From G025836975 sp040391135 (GTDB lineage: Bacteria > Pseudomonadota > Gammaproteobacteria > Burkholderiales > Burkholderiaceae_B), in the NCBI GenBank assembly GCA_040391135.1, contig JBEBYL010000002.1:62001-126000 (forward strand): a stretch of DNA of 64,000 nucleotides, written 5' to 3'. Of this stretch, positions 41,985 through 50,841 are shown piece by piece. Made by a program: the position numbers and the translations under genes. Every line of letters begins with the position of its first letter. Position 1 is the first letter of the stretch. The notes beneath the pieces were generated by a model. The model did not search any database. It was not told the origin of the DNA and saw only the letters and a program-made list of their open reading frames with translations.

Positions 41985-42625
41985 AGCTGTACAGCTACTT
42001 CCGCAGTTCCGCCGCCTACCGCGTGCGCATAGCCCTGAACCTGAAAGGCCTGGCCTACGAGACGGTGCCTGTCCATCTGATGAAAGATGGCGGACAGCAA
42101 TTGTCGGACAGCTACCGCTCGTTGAATCCGACGGCCCTGGTGCCCACGCTGGTCGACGGCGAATTTGCGGTGGGCCAGTCGATGGCCATCCTGGAATACC
42201 TGGAAGAAACCCATCCGTCGCCGGCGCTGCTGCCCGCCGATGCCCGGGGGCGGGCCCGCGTGCGCGCGATTGCGCAAACCATTGCCTGCGATATCCATCC
42301 CTTGAACAATCTGCGCGTGCTCAAATACCTGAAGCACCAGATGGGCGTGGGCGAAGAAGCCAAGAACGCCTGGTATCGGCACTGGATCGCGCAGGGCCTG
42401 GCCGCCGTGGAAGCGATGCTGGCCGCCGGCCCTGAAACCGGCCGCTACTGCCATGGCGATCAAGTCACCTTCGCCGACCTGTGCCTGGTTCCGCAACTTT
42501 TCAATGCGCGCCGCTTTGGGTGCGATGAAAGCGCTTTTCCGAACATAGTTCGCATCGATGCGGCCTGTGCCGAACTTGCCGCCTTCCAGCAGGCGGCCCC
42601 GTCCAATCAGCCCGACAGCGAATAG
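41981..42625 (+). CDS. maiA: Maleylacetoacetate isomerase (zeta-class GST)
   Basis: The 214-residue protein starts MKLYSYFRSSAAYRVRIALN, with the SSxxxRVR glutathione/substrate signature of the zeta class, then NPTALVPTLVDG and QSMAILEYLEETHP. It isomerises maleylacetoacetate (tyrosine/homogentisate route) or maleylpyruvate (gentisate route). Neither hmgA nor fahA is nearby, so the pathway is uncertain. ATGA overlap with ispH. Confidence 0.9.
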   Translation: MKLYSYFRSSAAYRVRIALNLKGLAYETVPVHLMKDGGQQLSDSYRSLNPTALVPTLVDGEFAVGQSMAILEYLEETHPSPALLPADARGRARVRAIAQTIACDIHPLNNLRVLKYLKHQMGVGEEAKNAWYRHWIAQGLAAVEAMLAAGPETGRYCHGDQVTFADLCLVPQLFNARRFGCDESAFPNIVRIDAACAELAAFQQAAPSNQPDSE

Positions 42626-42695
42626 CCGTCAGCGTGAACGCCGTATGGGGCCCGGAGCGCCCCTGCGACCACGTGAGTCAAGCGGTCGCCGGGGT

Positions 42696-43295
42696 CTAGG
42701 GACGGTTGCGCAGCCACTTCCGGATATGGTCGAAGCGATCGAAGCCCCAGAACGGTTCGCCGTCGACAAAGACGAATGGCGAGCCGAATACGCCCCGCTC
42801 CATCGCATCCGAAACGGCTTTTTTCAGTAGATTCTTGGTTTCTTCCTGGGCGATGCCGTTGGCCAGTTCCGCCGCGTCGATACCTTCTTCGGCCGCCAGG
42901 GCCAGCACCGTGTCGGGCTCGCTGATATTTCGTCCTTCCGCAAAATAGCCGCGGTACAGCCGTTTGGCGAACTCCACAGCCTTTTCGGGCGTGTCGCGCT
43001 GCAAATACAGGACAGCGCGCGCGGCCGCCACCGTGCCTATCGGGAATTCCTTGGGCTGCGAATAGGGAATGCCGGACAGCCTGGCGCTGCGCTCGAAGTC
43101 GTGCAGCGCATATTTGCCCTTCAGGGGAATCTCGGTAAGCGGTGCCGACCCCATGGCCTTGAACAAAGGGCCTAGCAAGATGGGATGCCAATCGACCCGC
43201 CGATCGAACTCGGCGGCCAGCGCCTCGATTTGCGTGCTGGCCAGGTAGCCGTAGGGCGAGGAAAAATCAAAATAGAAATCGAAATTCGCGGTCAT
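42696..43295 (-). CDS. DsbA-fold HCCA isomerase-like protein
   Basis: The 199-residue protein begins MTANFDFYFDFSSPYGYLAS; the SSPYGY segment replaces the CxxC of true oxidoreductases, as in 2-hydroxychromene-2-carboxylate isomerases and kappa-class GSTs. HPILLGPLFKAMGS and GVFGSPFVFVDGEPFWGFDR are also conserved there. These are glutathione-dependent isomerases, in aromatic catabolism among others. The ATG at 43295 is chosen over the long upstream extension because it starts the domain. Confidence 0.88.
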   Translation of the reverse strand: MTANFDFYFDFSSPYGYLASTQIEALAAEFDRRVDWHPILLGPLFKAMGSAPLTEIPLKGKYALHDFERSARLSGIPYSQPKEFPIGTVAAARAVLYLQRDTPEKAVEFAKRLYRGYFAEGRNISEPDTVLALAAEEGIDAAELANGIAQEETKNLLKKAVSDAMERGVFGSPFVFVDGEPFWGFDRFDHIRKWLRNRP

Positions 43296-43445
43296 GGACG
43301 GTTTTTCTCTTGTTCTGTTTCGCTGGGTTGGTCTGCGTTGTATGGTAGGCAGATTTCGCCCGGCATGCAATGCAAGCGCCATTTCGCCGTTGCGCTTTCA
43401 TGTTTAAATGACAGTGTGGATCGGCTATCAGCATACAAGGTAAAA

Positions 43446-44885
43446 ATGAAGAAAAGTACAGGGGTGATCGGCGTTGTGGTGGTTCTGGGCGCCGCCTATC
43501 TGGGCGCCACGTGGTATGTGGGAAAAGAAGCCCAGAAGACCATTGAACAGGCGGTGGCGCAGGCCAATGCGCGCCTGGCGAGATACCTGGGTTCGGACAC
43601 GGAAGGCGGCGTGAAAATCGGCATCGCCGACTACCAGCGCCGTTTTTTCTCCTCCGATGTCGTTTATACCGTGCATATGAAAGACCCGGACGGCAAGCCG
43701 GTCGATCTTGCGCTGCACGATCACCTGCAGCACGGCCCTTTCCCTTTGGGCGCCTTGCAGGCGGGATATGTGGCGCCGTTGCTGGCCTACAGCCGGGCGC
43801 GGCTTGCCGCCACGCCCGCCACGCAGGCCTGGATGGATAGCCAAAAAGGCGAATCGCCCCTTAATGTGGAAACCCGCGTCGGCTTCGGCGGCAGCGGCCA
43901 CTCGGTCTGGACCTTCTCGCCCACTGAGCTTGTCGAGGACGGCGATGCCCTCAGTTTCAGCGGCGGGACGATAGGCATCGATTTCAGCAAGGACTTCAAC
44001 AGCAGCTCGGCGGCTGGGCAATTCGATTCTTTCTCACTGGCCAACGCGCAAACCGGCGAAAGCCTGCGGATCGAAAATATCCGCCTGGACAGCAAGACGG
44101 ACATCGGCGACGAAAACAGCATGCAGGTGCATAGCAGCGCCACCGTCGATACCTTGACCATGGACAACGCCAAGGACGACGAGGCGGTCGCCATCGAAAA
44201 ACTAGCCTTCAAGCTGGACAACGTCCAGACCGGCGACATTCTGGATGGCGCGCTAAGCTACGATTTCGGCCGTATTGCCGTCGGCCCCATGGATCTGGGC
44301 AGCTTGTCCCTGGGGGCCAGGGCCAGCCGCCTGAATGTGGCCGCGCTGGCGGCCCTGGCCGCCGAGTACGACGCCATCCAGGCCAGGCACGCAGGGCAGG
44401 ACGACCAGGATCTGGTTCTTAGCGACGACGAAGAGCGTGCCTTGCGTGAAAAATTGATGGCCGTCCTGGCCGGCGATCCTTCGGTCGCCATCGATCGGCT
44501 GGTCTGGAAGAACGCCGACGGCCAAAGCAAGGCCAGCCTGCGGATCGACCTGACACGTCCGGCTGAAGCCGATGAAAAGAACGCCGATATGCTGCTTACG
44601 CAGGCTTTGAAGCAAGTCCAACTGGATTTCAGCCTGCTCAAGCCCATGTTCATCGGGGTGTTCGGGCAGGCGCAAGCCGATCCGCAGCAGCGTTTGCAGA
44701 TGGAAATGATGGGCGCCATGATTTACGACCAATATATGGCGCGCTTGCAAGGCGCCGGACTGGTCCGGGTCGATGGCGATACGGCGGCCTCATCCGTCGT
44801 GTATGAAAACAACGGAGTCACGGTCAACGGACAGGCCATGTCCGTGACCGAATTCATGCAGCGTGTCCTGAGCGTCGCCATGTAG
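43446..44885 (+). CDS. DUF945 family protein (YdgA-like)
   Basis: The 479-residue product has an N-terminal membrane anchor (about 5-22, TGVIGVVVVLGAAYLGATW) followed by a long periplasmic beta-rich region with the DUF945 pattern: YQRRFFSSDVVYTVHM near 60, LQHGPFPLG near 98, and repeated strands. The last 60 residues include QLDFSLLKPMF. Members have no known function but are envelope proteins. AAGGTAAAA precedes the ATG. Confidence 0.85.
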   Translation: MKKSTGVIGVVVVLGAAYLGATWYVGKEAQKTIEQAVAQANARLARYLGSDTEGGVKIGIADYQRRFFSSDVVYTVHMKDPDGKPVDLALHDHLQHGPFPLGALQAGYVAPLLAYSRARLAATPATQAWMDSQKGESPLNVETRVGFGGSGHSVWTFSPTELVEDGDALSFSGGTIGIDFSKDFNSSSAAGQFDSFSLANAQTGESLRIENIRLDSKTDIGDENSMQVHSSATVDTLTMDNAKDDEAVAIEKLAFKLDNVQTGDILDGALSYDFGRIAVGPMDLGSLSLGARASRLNVAALAALAAEYDAIQARHAGQDDQDLVLSDDEERALREKLMAVLAGDPSVAIDRLVWKNADGQSKASLRIDLTRPAEADEKNADMLLTQALKQVQLDFSLLKPMFIGVFGQAQADPQQRLQMEMMGAMIYDQYMARLQGAGLVRVDGDTAASSVVYENNGVTVNGQAMSVTEFMQRVLSVAM

Positions 44886-44911
44886 ACACTCTTGCACCGC
44901 GCGCCGTTCAG

Positions 44912-44954
44912 CCGGCCCCGGAAGCCTGGATCCGTTCCAGCCTTCCGGGGCCGG
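44912..44954 (+). terminator. Long stem-loop after the DUF945 gene
   Basis: CCGGCCCCGGAAG and CTTCCGGGGCCGG are perfect 13-base arms; the 17-base loop contains an inner CTGGA/TCCAG stem. There is no T run directly after it, so it is an atypical terminator or an mRNA-protecting hairpin. Confidence 0.55.
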
Positions 44955-45106
44955 TCCGCTTTGGCGGCGCCTGCGCATCTATACGTAAACACTAATGCGC
45001 AATCCCTTGAAATATGCATAATGTAAATGAATGCGTCTTTTTGGGCTTTTTTGTATCGGCTTGGCGATATCCGCGGCTTGCGGGAAATCACCTAATCCGG
45101 AGCTCG

Positions 45107-45133
45107 TAAAGATTCGTCCCGCGAAGACGTTAA
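45107..45133 (+). promoter_or_regulatory. Predicted sigma-28 (FliA) promoter of the chemoreceptor gene
   Basis: TAAAGATT, 11 bases, then GACGTTAA matches the FliA consensus (TAAAGTTT, 11 bases, GCCGATAA) at 12 of 16 positions, including the TAAA and the terminal TAA. It lies 39 bases before the chemoreceptor ATG. Places the receptor in the late flagellar regulon. Confidence 0.65.
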
Positions 45134-45171
45134 GCTGTCTATAAGAAGCATAGGCTTACAAAAAAGGGGCC

Positions 45172-47298
45172 ATGATGGAGACAACAACACGCGTTCACTC
45201 CAGAGACGCATCGATGGGCGGCGGGTGGCTCGCTCGGCGTTCCCTGGCGGTCAAATTGTTTTTGGCCACATCGGCCGTAACCGTCGTCGTCATGGCTGCC
45301 ATAGCGGCGGTCATGGCCTGGCAAAGCCGCAATACCGCCGTCGAAACCGTGGAACGGGAAATCACCTCTGCCCTGCACGGCGTGCATCAGTCCCTGCAAC
45401 TGGTTTTCGCCAGCGCCAGCGACCGGGGCAGGTTGCTCATACCCGTCCTGCAGCGCGAACTGGGCGGCATCCCGGTGCTGGACGGCAACACGACCGACAC
45501 CGACGAGGGCGGCGCCGTGCCGTTGCTGGTGGTCGACGATCACATCGTCAATGGCGACATCGATACCCTGATGCGCATCAATGAAAACACCGGGGCCGAT
45601 CCCGCCGTTATTGTGCGGTCCGGCGACAAATGGGTGCGTGCGGCAACTCTGCTGCGCGATGCGCAGGGCAATGTAAGGCTGGGCAGCGCCATCGAGCCCA
45701 ACGACCTGCTGGCCAGGACCCTGGACGGCGGCCAGCCCTACAGCGGCGTGGTTCAGCGCAATGGCAAATGGTACGCCATGAGCATCCAGCCGCTCAAGGA
45801 TGAAGCCGGCACGGTCTACGGCGGTTTCTCCGTTCGTGTCGATGTGGATCAGCAGGTCGGCGCCTTGCTCGATTGGATATCCAAAGTCAGGGTGGCCGAA
45901 CACGGCCTTCTGGGCGTGCTGCAGCGCAGCGCCGACGGCAAGAACTGGATACGGATCGCAGGCGGTCAAGGCAAGCCCGGGACCGCCCTGAATACAGATA
46001 TGCCCGCGGTGGACGTTGCAAAGCTCGAGGCCCTGTACAAGAACGGCAGCGGCTTCGCCCAGGTGGATTTGGGCCAAGGCAAGGATGCCGGCTCCAAGTT
46101 CGTCGCCTGGGATACGGTCGAGGGCTGGAATTGGCTTATGTACGGCATGGGCGATCAGGACGAGTTCCTGATGCAAAGCTATATATACCTGGCTTATCAG
46201 ATGGGCTTGATGCTGGTCGGCACCTTGCTGATCTCTTTGCTGGTGGGTTGGCTGGCGGCCATGACCTTGCGCCCGGTGCGCCAAGTCATCGACGGCATGG
46301 AAAAGCTCGGCCAAGGCGACCTGACCGCTCGCATTCCCCAGGTTCCGGCGCAAAGCAAGAACGAGGTCCATGTGCTGTTCAACTATGTCCGGCGGACGCA
46401 GCAGGCGCTTTCGCGCACCATTGCCGCGGTGCGGGCCGGCGTCGATGAAATCAATGTCGGCTCCGCCCAGATCGCCGCCGGCAATACCGACTTGTCCAGC
46501 CGCACCGAAGAACAGGCGGCATCCCTGCAGGAAACCGCCGCCAGCATGGAGGAGCTTGCCGCGACGGTCAAGCAGAATACGGAGCATGCGCGCCAGGCCA
46601 ACACGCTGGCCACAAGCGCTTCCGCCGTGGCGCAGCGCGGGGAACAGGCCGTTACCGACGTTGTGCTGACCATGCAGCGTATTTCGGGCAGTTCCGGCAA
46701 GATCGGCGAGATCGTCGGCGTCATCGACAGCATTGCTTTCCAGACCAACATTCTGGCCTTGAATGCGGCCGTCGAGGCTGCTCGCGCGGGCGAGCAGGGC
46801 CGCGGTTTTGCCGTGGTGGCGTCCGAAGTCCGGTCGTTGGCGCAACGCAGCGCCGAAGCGGCCAAAGAGATCAAGAAGCTTATCGAGGCGTCGATCTCCG
46901 AGGTATCCGACGGCTCGAAGCAAGTGGAAGGCGCGGGCGACACCATGCAGGAATTGCTTGCCTCGGTCCAGCGCGTGACGGAGATCATGAAAGAAATCTC
47001 CGCCGCCTCCGAAGAACAGTCCACGGGCATCGATCAGGTCAATCTGGCGGTGTCGCAAATGGACGAAGTCACGCAGCAGAACGCCGCCCTGGTCGAGCAG
47101 GCCGCAGCCGCTGCGGGGTCCCTGCAAGACCAGGCCCGGCAATTGGCCGATGCGGTGTCGGTCTTCAAGATCGCGGAGAGCCCCAATGTGGTGCTCGATA
47201 TGCAAGAGCCCGGGCGGCGCATGCTGGCTCCGGACCATCGCGAGCAAGAGGCATCCTCAGGCGATATTCCCGCGGGAGCGAAACTGCGCCTGGCCTGA
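45172..47298 (+). CDS. Methyl-accepting chemotaxis protein with Cache sensor
   Basis: The 708-residue receptor has a cytoplasmic N-terminal tail, TM1 (about 28-50), a periplasmic Cache-type sensor of about 290 residues, TM2 (about 341-366), a HAMP domain (MTLRPVRQVIDGMEKLGQGDL) and a signalling domain whose hairpin tip is IAFQTNILALNAAVEAARAGE. EEQAASLQETAASMEELAATV and SEEQSTGIDQVNLAVSQMD are the usual methylation helices. It ends without a CheR-tethering pentapeptide. The sensor ligand is unknown. AAGGGG precedes the ATG pair at 45172/45175, and a flagellar promoter lies upstream. Confidence 0.93.
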   Translation: MMETTTRVHSRDASMGGGWLARRSLAVKLFLATSAVTVVVMAAIAAVMAWQSRNTAVETVEREITSALHGVHQSLQLVFASASDRGRLLIPVLQRELGGIPVLDGNTTDTDEGGAVPLLVVDDHIVNGDIDTLMRINENTGADPAVIVRSGDKWVRAATLLRDAQGNVRLGSAIEPNDLLARTLDGGQPYSGVVQRNGKWYAMSIQPLKDEAGTVYGGFSVRVDVDQQVGALLDWISKVRVAEHGLLGVLQRSADGKNWIRIAGGQGKPGTALNTDMPAVDVAKLEALYKNGSGFAQVDLGQGKDAGSKFVAWDTVEGWNWLMYGMGDQDEFLMQSYIYLAYQMGLMLVGTLLISLLVGWLAAMTLRPVRQVIDGMEKLGQGDLTARIPQVPAQSKNEVHVLFNYVRRTQQALSRTIAAVRAGVDEINVGSAQIAAGNTDLSSRTEEQAASLQETAASMEELAATVKQNTEHARQANTLATSASAVAQRGEQAVTDVVLTMQRISGSSGKIGEIVGVIDSIAFQTNILALNAAVEAARAGEQGRGFAVVASEVRSLAQRSAEAAKEIKKLIEASISEVSDGSKQVEGAGDTMQELLASVQRVTEIMKEISAASEEQSTGIDQVNLAVSQMDEVTQQNAALVEQAAAAAGSLQDQARQLADAVSVFKIAESPNVVLDMQEPGRRMLAPDHREQEASSGDIPAGAKLRLA

Positions 47299-47342
47299 TT
47301 TCTCATAAGCACACTGCAAAGGTTCATCAACAGCAACAACAA

Positions 47343-47358
47343 GGCTTATCGATAAGCC
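47343..47358 (+). promoter_or_regulatory. 16-base perfect palindrome before the lipoprotein hydrolase gene
   Basis: GGCTTATCGATAAGCC lies between the chemoreceptor stop and the hydrolase gene, immediately before its AGGGGGAAG ribosome-binding region. It has no loop, which favours a protein-binding site over an RNA hairpin. Confidence 0.35.
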
Positions 47359-47370
47359 ACAGGGGGAAGC

Positions 47371-48195
47371 ATGAACAAAGCTCGTATCGCCGCTGTCATG
47401 GCCGGCGCCGTCATCATGGCCGGTCTCGGCGGCTGCGCCACCACATCATCGTCCAGTGTGGCTTCCAACGGAATGGGGGTCGTCATCATGCATGGCAAAG
47501 GCGGATCGCCGACGCGCCATGTTTCTTCATTGGCCTCGTCCTTGCAGGGAAAAGGCTATGCCGTCGCCAACCTTCAGATGCCGTGGTCGGGCAATCGGGA
47601 TTACGACGTTGACGTGGCCAGCGCCGAAAAGGAAATCGACGCGGCGCTTGAGGACTTGCGCAATCGGGGCGCGAAAACGCTTTTTGTGGCGGGTCACAGC
47701 CAGGGCGGCCTGTTTGCGCTGCATTACGGCAATAAGCACCGGGTCGATGGAATCATCGCCATGGCGCCCGGAGGCGACGCTGGATCGCAGACCTTTGTCG
47801 GCAAGCTGGGCCCATCGGTGCAGTTGGCCAAGAAAATGATTGCGGAAGGGCAGGGAGCCGCCAAAGAAAAGTTCTTCGATTATGAAGGCAGCAAGGGACT
47901 GACGCCGGTTACCACCACCGCCGCCATTTACTTGGACTGGTTCGAGCCCGACGGCGCCATGAACTACGGTATCGCCGCAAGAAACATGGACCCCAAAACG
48001 CCAGTGCTGTATGTGGGGCCCACCGGCGACTATAAAGGCCTGCTGCGAAACAAGACAGCCATGTTCCACTCCCTGCCTCGTAACCCGCTGACCAAGCTCT
48101 ACGAGCCGAACGCCTCCCATCTGGGCGCGCCGTCCGCCTCCATTGACGAAATCGTGCGCTGGACCACGGCCGTCGCGAGCAAGAGCGGAAGCTAG
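47371..48195 (+). CDS. Putative lipoprotein with alpha/beta hydrolase domain
   Basis: The 274-residue product has a lipoprotein signal with lipobox LGGC (C22), a Ser-rich linker, and an alpha/beta hydrolase fold: VVIMHGKGGSPTRHV for the oxyanion hole, nucleophile S110 in GHSQGG, and H in EPNASHLGAPS near the end. It would be anchored in the envelope. The substrate is unknown. GGGGGAAG before the ATG. It follows the chemoreceptor by 72 bases and may be read with it. Confidence 0.8.
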   Translation: MNKARIAAVMAGAVIMAGLGGCATTSSSSVASNGMGVVIMHGKGGSPTRHVSSLASSLQGKGYAVANLQMPWSGNRDYDVDVASAEKEIDAALEDLRNRGAKTLFVAGHSQGGLFALHYGNKHRVDGIIAMAPGGDAGSQTFVGKLGPSVQLAKKMIAEGQGAAKEKFFDYEGSKGLTPVTTTAAIYLDWFEPDGAMNYGIAARNMDPKTPVLYVGPTGDYKGLLRNKTAMFHSLPRNPLTKLYEPNASHLGAPSASIDEIVRWTTAVASKSGS

Positions 48196-48198
48196 CGC

Positions 48199-48570
48199 TT
48201 ACTGGACCATCTTCTGAATGCGCTGCACCAGCTTGGGATCCTGTTGCAGCGCCTGATTGATTCCGTTGAACTGGTCGACGGTCATGCCTTCGTCATGAAC
48301 GGCCTTGACCATTTTTCCGTCGGCTTCTTCAAACACTTTTTTCTTTGTGGCTTCGTCCTGCGTGGCCTGCAGCTTGGGCGTGTATTCCTGGGAAATCATC
48401 GCCACCTTCTGGGAAGCGCTTACAAAGCGTTCGAGCTGGGCGTCAGAGTAATCGGGTGTGGGCACGGTCATGCCCGGCTTCGGAGCGGGTGCCTGTTGCT
48501 GTTGCGCCATGGCGGCTCCGCTGAGAGCCAGCAGGCCTGCGGAAATGGCGATGGTGATGCGTTTATGCAT
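48199..48570 (-). CDS. Secreted DUF4168 protein
   Basis: The 123-residue precursor starts MHKRITIAISAGLLALSGAAMA, a clear signal peptide cleaved before QQQQ, then a Pro-rich spacer and a helical domain YSDAQLERFVSASQKVAMISQEY with the DUF4168 character, ending NGINQALQQDPKLVQRIQKMVQ. Function unknown; periplasmic. Its stop is three bases from that of the convergent hydrolase gene. The upstream ATG extension (MMKAHRP) lies before GGAG at the correct distance to the chosen ATG. Confidence 0.83.
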   Translation of the reverse strand: MHKRITIAISAGLLALSGAAMAQQQQAPAPKPGMTVPTPDYSDAQLERFVSASQKVAMISQEYTPKLQATQDEATKKKVFEEADGKMVKAVHDEGMTVDQFNGINQALQQDPKLVQRIQKMVQ

Positions 48571-48761
48571 GCGATCTCCTTCAAATTGCGGTCTGTGAGC
48601 TTTCATCATGACAACAACTGACGAGATTTCAAGCGGATCCTGTGGGAAGACATATCCAGGAGAAACCTGACGTTACCGGAGGGTGGGTATCCGCTGACCA
48701 ACCGTCGGAATTCGGCGTATTTATTACGTTTCAGCAACATGCCCACGAGTTGTACGCAGGC

Positions 48762-48784
48762 TTATTCACAGTCTGTGTGGATAA
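48762..48784. other. Pair of inverted DnaA-box sequences
   Basis: TTATTCACA (48762-48770) and TGTGGATAA (48776-48784, the reverse complement of TTATCCACA) face each other five bases apart. Both fit the DnaA-box consensus TTATNCACA. They lie in the 261-base gap after ureG, which otherwise holds no gene I can support. The arms could also pair as a stem of ten bases. Confidence 0.5.
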
Positions 48785-48831
48785 GTCAGGAGCACTCCGG
48801 CCAGGCTGTCCGGTTTTGCCGATCCAGCGCT

Positions 48832-49509
48832 TCAATCCGCGCCCGGGCGTTTTTCCAGAGCCAGCAATCCTTCGTTTTCGATGAAGGCGACGATCTCGTC
48901 CAGGCCGTTTCCGTCCTTGATGCTGCCCATCACAAAAGGGCGGTTGCCGCGCATGCGCTTAGCGTCGGCTTGCATGACCTCCAGCGACGCGCCGACATAA
49001 GGCGCCAGATCAGTCTTGTTGATCAGCAGCAGGTCGGATTTGGTGATGCCCGGTCCGCCTTTGCGCGGGATCTTTTCTCCGGCGGCCACATCGATCACAT
49101 ACAGGGTCAGATCGGAAAGTTCGGGGCTGAATGTGGCGGCCAGGTTGTCTCCGCCCGATTCCACGAACACAATGTCCGCATCGGGAAACTTCCGCAGCAT
49201 CCGGTCTATGGCTTCGAGATTGATCGAGGCGTCTTCCCGTATGGCGGTATGCGGGCATCCTCCGGTTTCGACTCCCATGATGCGCTCGGCCGGCAAGGCT
49301 CCGGAAATCGTCAGAAGACGCTGGTCCTCCTTGGTATAGATGTCGTTGGTGATGGCGATCAGATCATACTTGGCCGACATTCTCTTGCACAGCATTTCAA
49401 GCAGGGTGGTCTTGCCGGAGCCGACGGGACCGCCGACTCCGACGCGCAAGGGAGGCATGGACTTGCTGCGCAGGGGGGCGGTGGATGTGTCATGTTGGGT
49501 TGAACGCAT
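48832..49509 (-). CDS. ureG: Urease accessory GTPase UreG
   Basis: GTPase that powers nickel delivery to urease. The 225-residue protein has a P-loop GPVGSGKTT at 27-35, the EDQRLL switch region, the nickel-binding/dimer motif VETGGCPH (the CPH signature), and the G4 motif NKTD. The ATG at 49509 has GAGAGG before it; the first 20 residues are an extension without His richness. Last gene of the urea operon. Confidence 0.97.
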   Translation of the reverse strand: MRSTQHDTSTAPLRSKSMPPLRVGVGGPVGSGKTTLLEMLCKRMSAKYDLIAITNDIYTKEDQRLLTISGALPAERIMGVETGGCPHTAIREDASINLEAIDRMLRKFPDADIVFVESGGDNLAATFSPELSDLTLYVIDVAAGEKIPRKGGPGITKSDLLLINKTDLAPYVGASLEVMQADAKRMRGNRPFVMGSIKDGNGLDEIVAFIENEGLLALEKRPGAD

Positions 49510-49519
49510 GAGGAGCCTC

Positions 49520-50218
49520 TCAGGAGCGGAACAATCTGGAATACTGCGTTTCGTGGCGCGCCGACACGATGGCCAGTTGCGGAGCCAGGGTAGCAAGGCG
49601 GGGCGGCGCATGGGCGGCGCGGGAAAAAGCTTCGTCGCACACCGCCGGAATGTGCGAGCGCACATCATTCAATATACGCTGGCCCGCCATCTGCCCCAAA
49701 GGAACGGTTTTGATGGCGGCCATGACCTGGTTTTCCAGCCAGGTGAACAAGTAGGCGGCCAGCCCGGCGGCTTTGGCGATATCCAGGGCATGGACGCAAT
49801 AAGCGTGCGCGGCCGGATAGACGATATTGGCTTGGCCGAGCAGTTGCTGTCTGGCCGGTGCCTCGCCCCAGTTCAACTGATCCGCCAGCTTGACCAGCGA
49901 CCATCCCATTTGCTCGGTTTCCTGGCGCAGTTCCTGCGATTCGCGTGTTGTGTGAAACCAGTCGTTCCAGTGTGCGACCTGCGTCCAATCGCGGTCCGAC
50001 CAGGCATCGAACAGCAGTATCCATGCCGGGGCTTCGCCTTGCGCCATCACCCAATTCAGTTGTTGGGCTATCCATCGGCCCGCACTGTCTTCGTTGTTGA
50101 CCAGGCCATGGTCGACCGCGGCTTCGAAACCCTGCGAATAGCTGTATCCGCCGATCGGAAGGGCTGGCGACGACAACTGGAGCAAGGCGGCGAGCTGGCT
50201 TGCTTGCATGTCGCTCAT
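49520..50218 (-). CDS. ureF: Urease accessory protein UreF
   Basis: All-helical chaperone that forms a complex with UreD and UreG on apo-urease. The 232-residue protein contains LLQLSSPALPIGGYSYSQGFEAAV and the C-terminal tail R-rich segment as expected. It starts inside the ureE stop (four-base overlap). Confidence 0.95.
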   Translation of the reverse strand: MSDMQASQLAALLQLSSPALPIGGYSYSQGFEAAVDHGLVNNEDSAGRWIAQQLNWVMAQGEAPAWILLFDAWSDRDWTQVAHWNDWFHTTRESQELRQETEQMGWSLVKLADQLNWGEAPARQQLLGQANIVYPAAHAYCVHALDIAKAAGLAAYLFTWLENQVMAAIKTVPLGQMAGQRILNDVRSHIPAVCDEAFSRAAHAPPRLATLAPQLAIVSARHETQYSRLFRS

Positions 50219-50838
50219 CTATTTTCTTTCGGGCGGTGGTGGGCGCCATGATTGCAATCCTGGCCATGAACATGTTCATGACCAGGGTCTTCCGTGTGCT
50301 CGTGTCCGTGTGTATGGGGATGGTCATGGGCCGCATAGGCGGCCTGGGCGAGCGCGTAGTCTTCGCTGAAGGTTTCGTCGTGGCCGTGTTTGTGGCCTCC
50401 GCCGTAAGCGCCGCTTTCAGGTTCGAAGGGCGCATCCAGCCGGCGGACGGACACGCCGCCCAATCGCCGCAGCATATCCCGCAGCACCGGATCGTATTCC
50501 AGCTGCAAATAGCCCTCGCCCACTTCCAGCGCAACGTGGCGGTTGCCCAGGTGGTAGGCGGCTCGCGTCAACTGTCTATCGCTTTCGGCGGTAATGCGCA
50601 ATACGTCGTCCGGGGCGGCTTGCACAAGGATAAGCCGCCCGTCTTCAGCCAGCAGCGCGTCTCCATGTCGCAGGATGGTTCTCTGCTCCAGAACCAGCCC
50701 GATCTGCTCGCCGTCGTCCAGGGTTATTTTCTGGCGGCTGCGGCGCCGCAAGCTGTAAGGCAGTGCGGCTGTCGGGGCGCTGCGCAACAGGGCTTTGGCG
50801 ATGCTCGTGCCGCTAAGGTGCTTTTTTACGATACGCAT
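50215..50838 (-). CDS. ureE: Urease nickel metallochaperone UreE
   Basis: Binds nickel and hands it to UreG. The 207-residue protein has the N-terminal peptide-binding domain (RRRSRQKITLDDGEQIGLVLE) and a metal-binding domain with YHLGNRHVALEV (the conserved NRH). The C-terminal tail is very rich in histidine (at least 12 in the last 60 residues: HKHGHD, HDHPHTHGHEH, HEHVHG), a nickel reservoir. Three bases after ureC. Confidence 0.96.
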   Translation of the reverse strand: MRIVKKHLSGTSIAKALLRSAPTAALPYSLRRRSRQKITLDDGEQIGLVLEQRTILRHGDALLAEDGRLILVQAAPDDVLRITAESDRQLTRAAYHLGNRHVALEVGEGYLQLEYDPVLRDMLRRLGGVSVRRLDAPFEPESGAYGGGHKHGHDETFSEDYALAQAAYAAHDHPHTHGHEHTEDPGHEHVHGQDCNHGAHHRPKENR

Positions 50839-50841
50839 GGC

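Noticed and set aside
45139..47247. 702-codon open frame on the minus strand opposite the chemoreceptor
   Set aside because: It is the mirror of a well-supported receptor gene, has no recognisable domains and is rich in His/Gln/Gly as expected for antisense of GC-rich DNA.
48739..49503. 254-codon plus-strand frame opposite ureG
   Set aside because: Shadow of ureG; the DnaA-box gap forms its beginning and it shows no domain.
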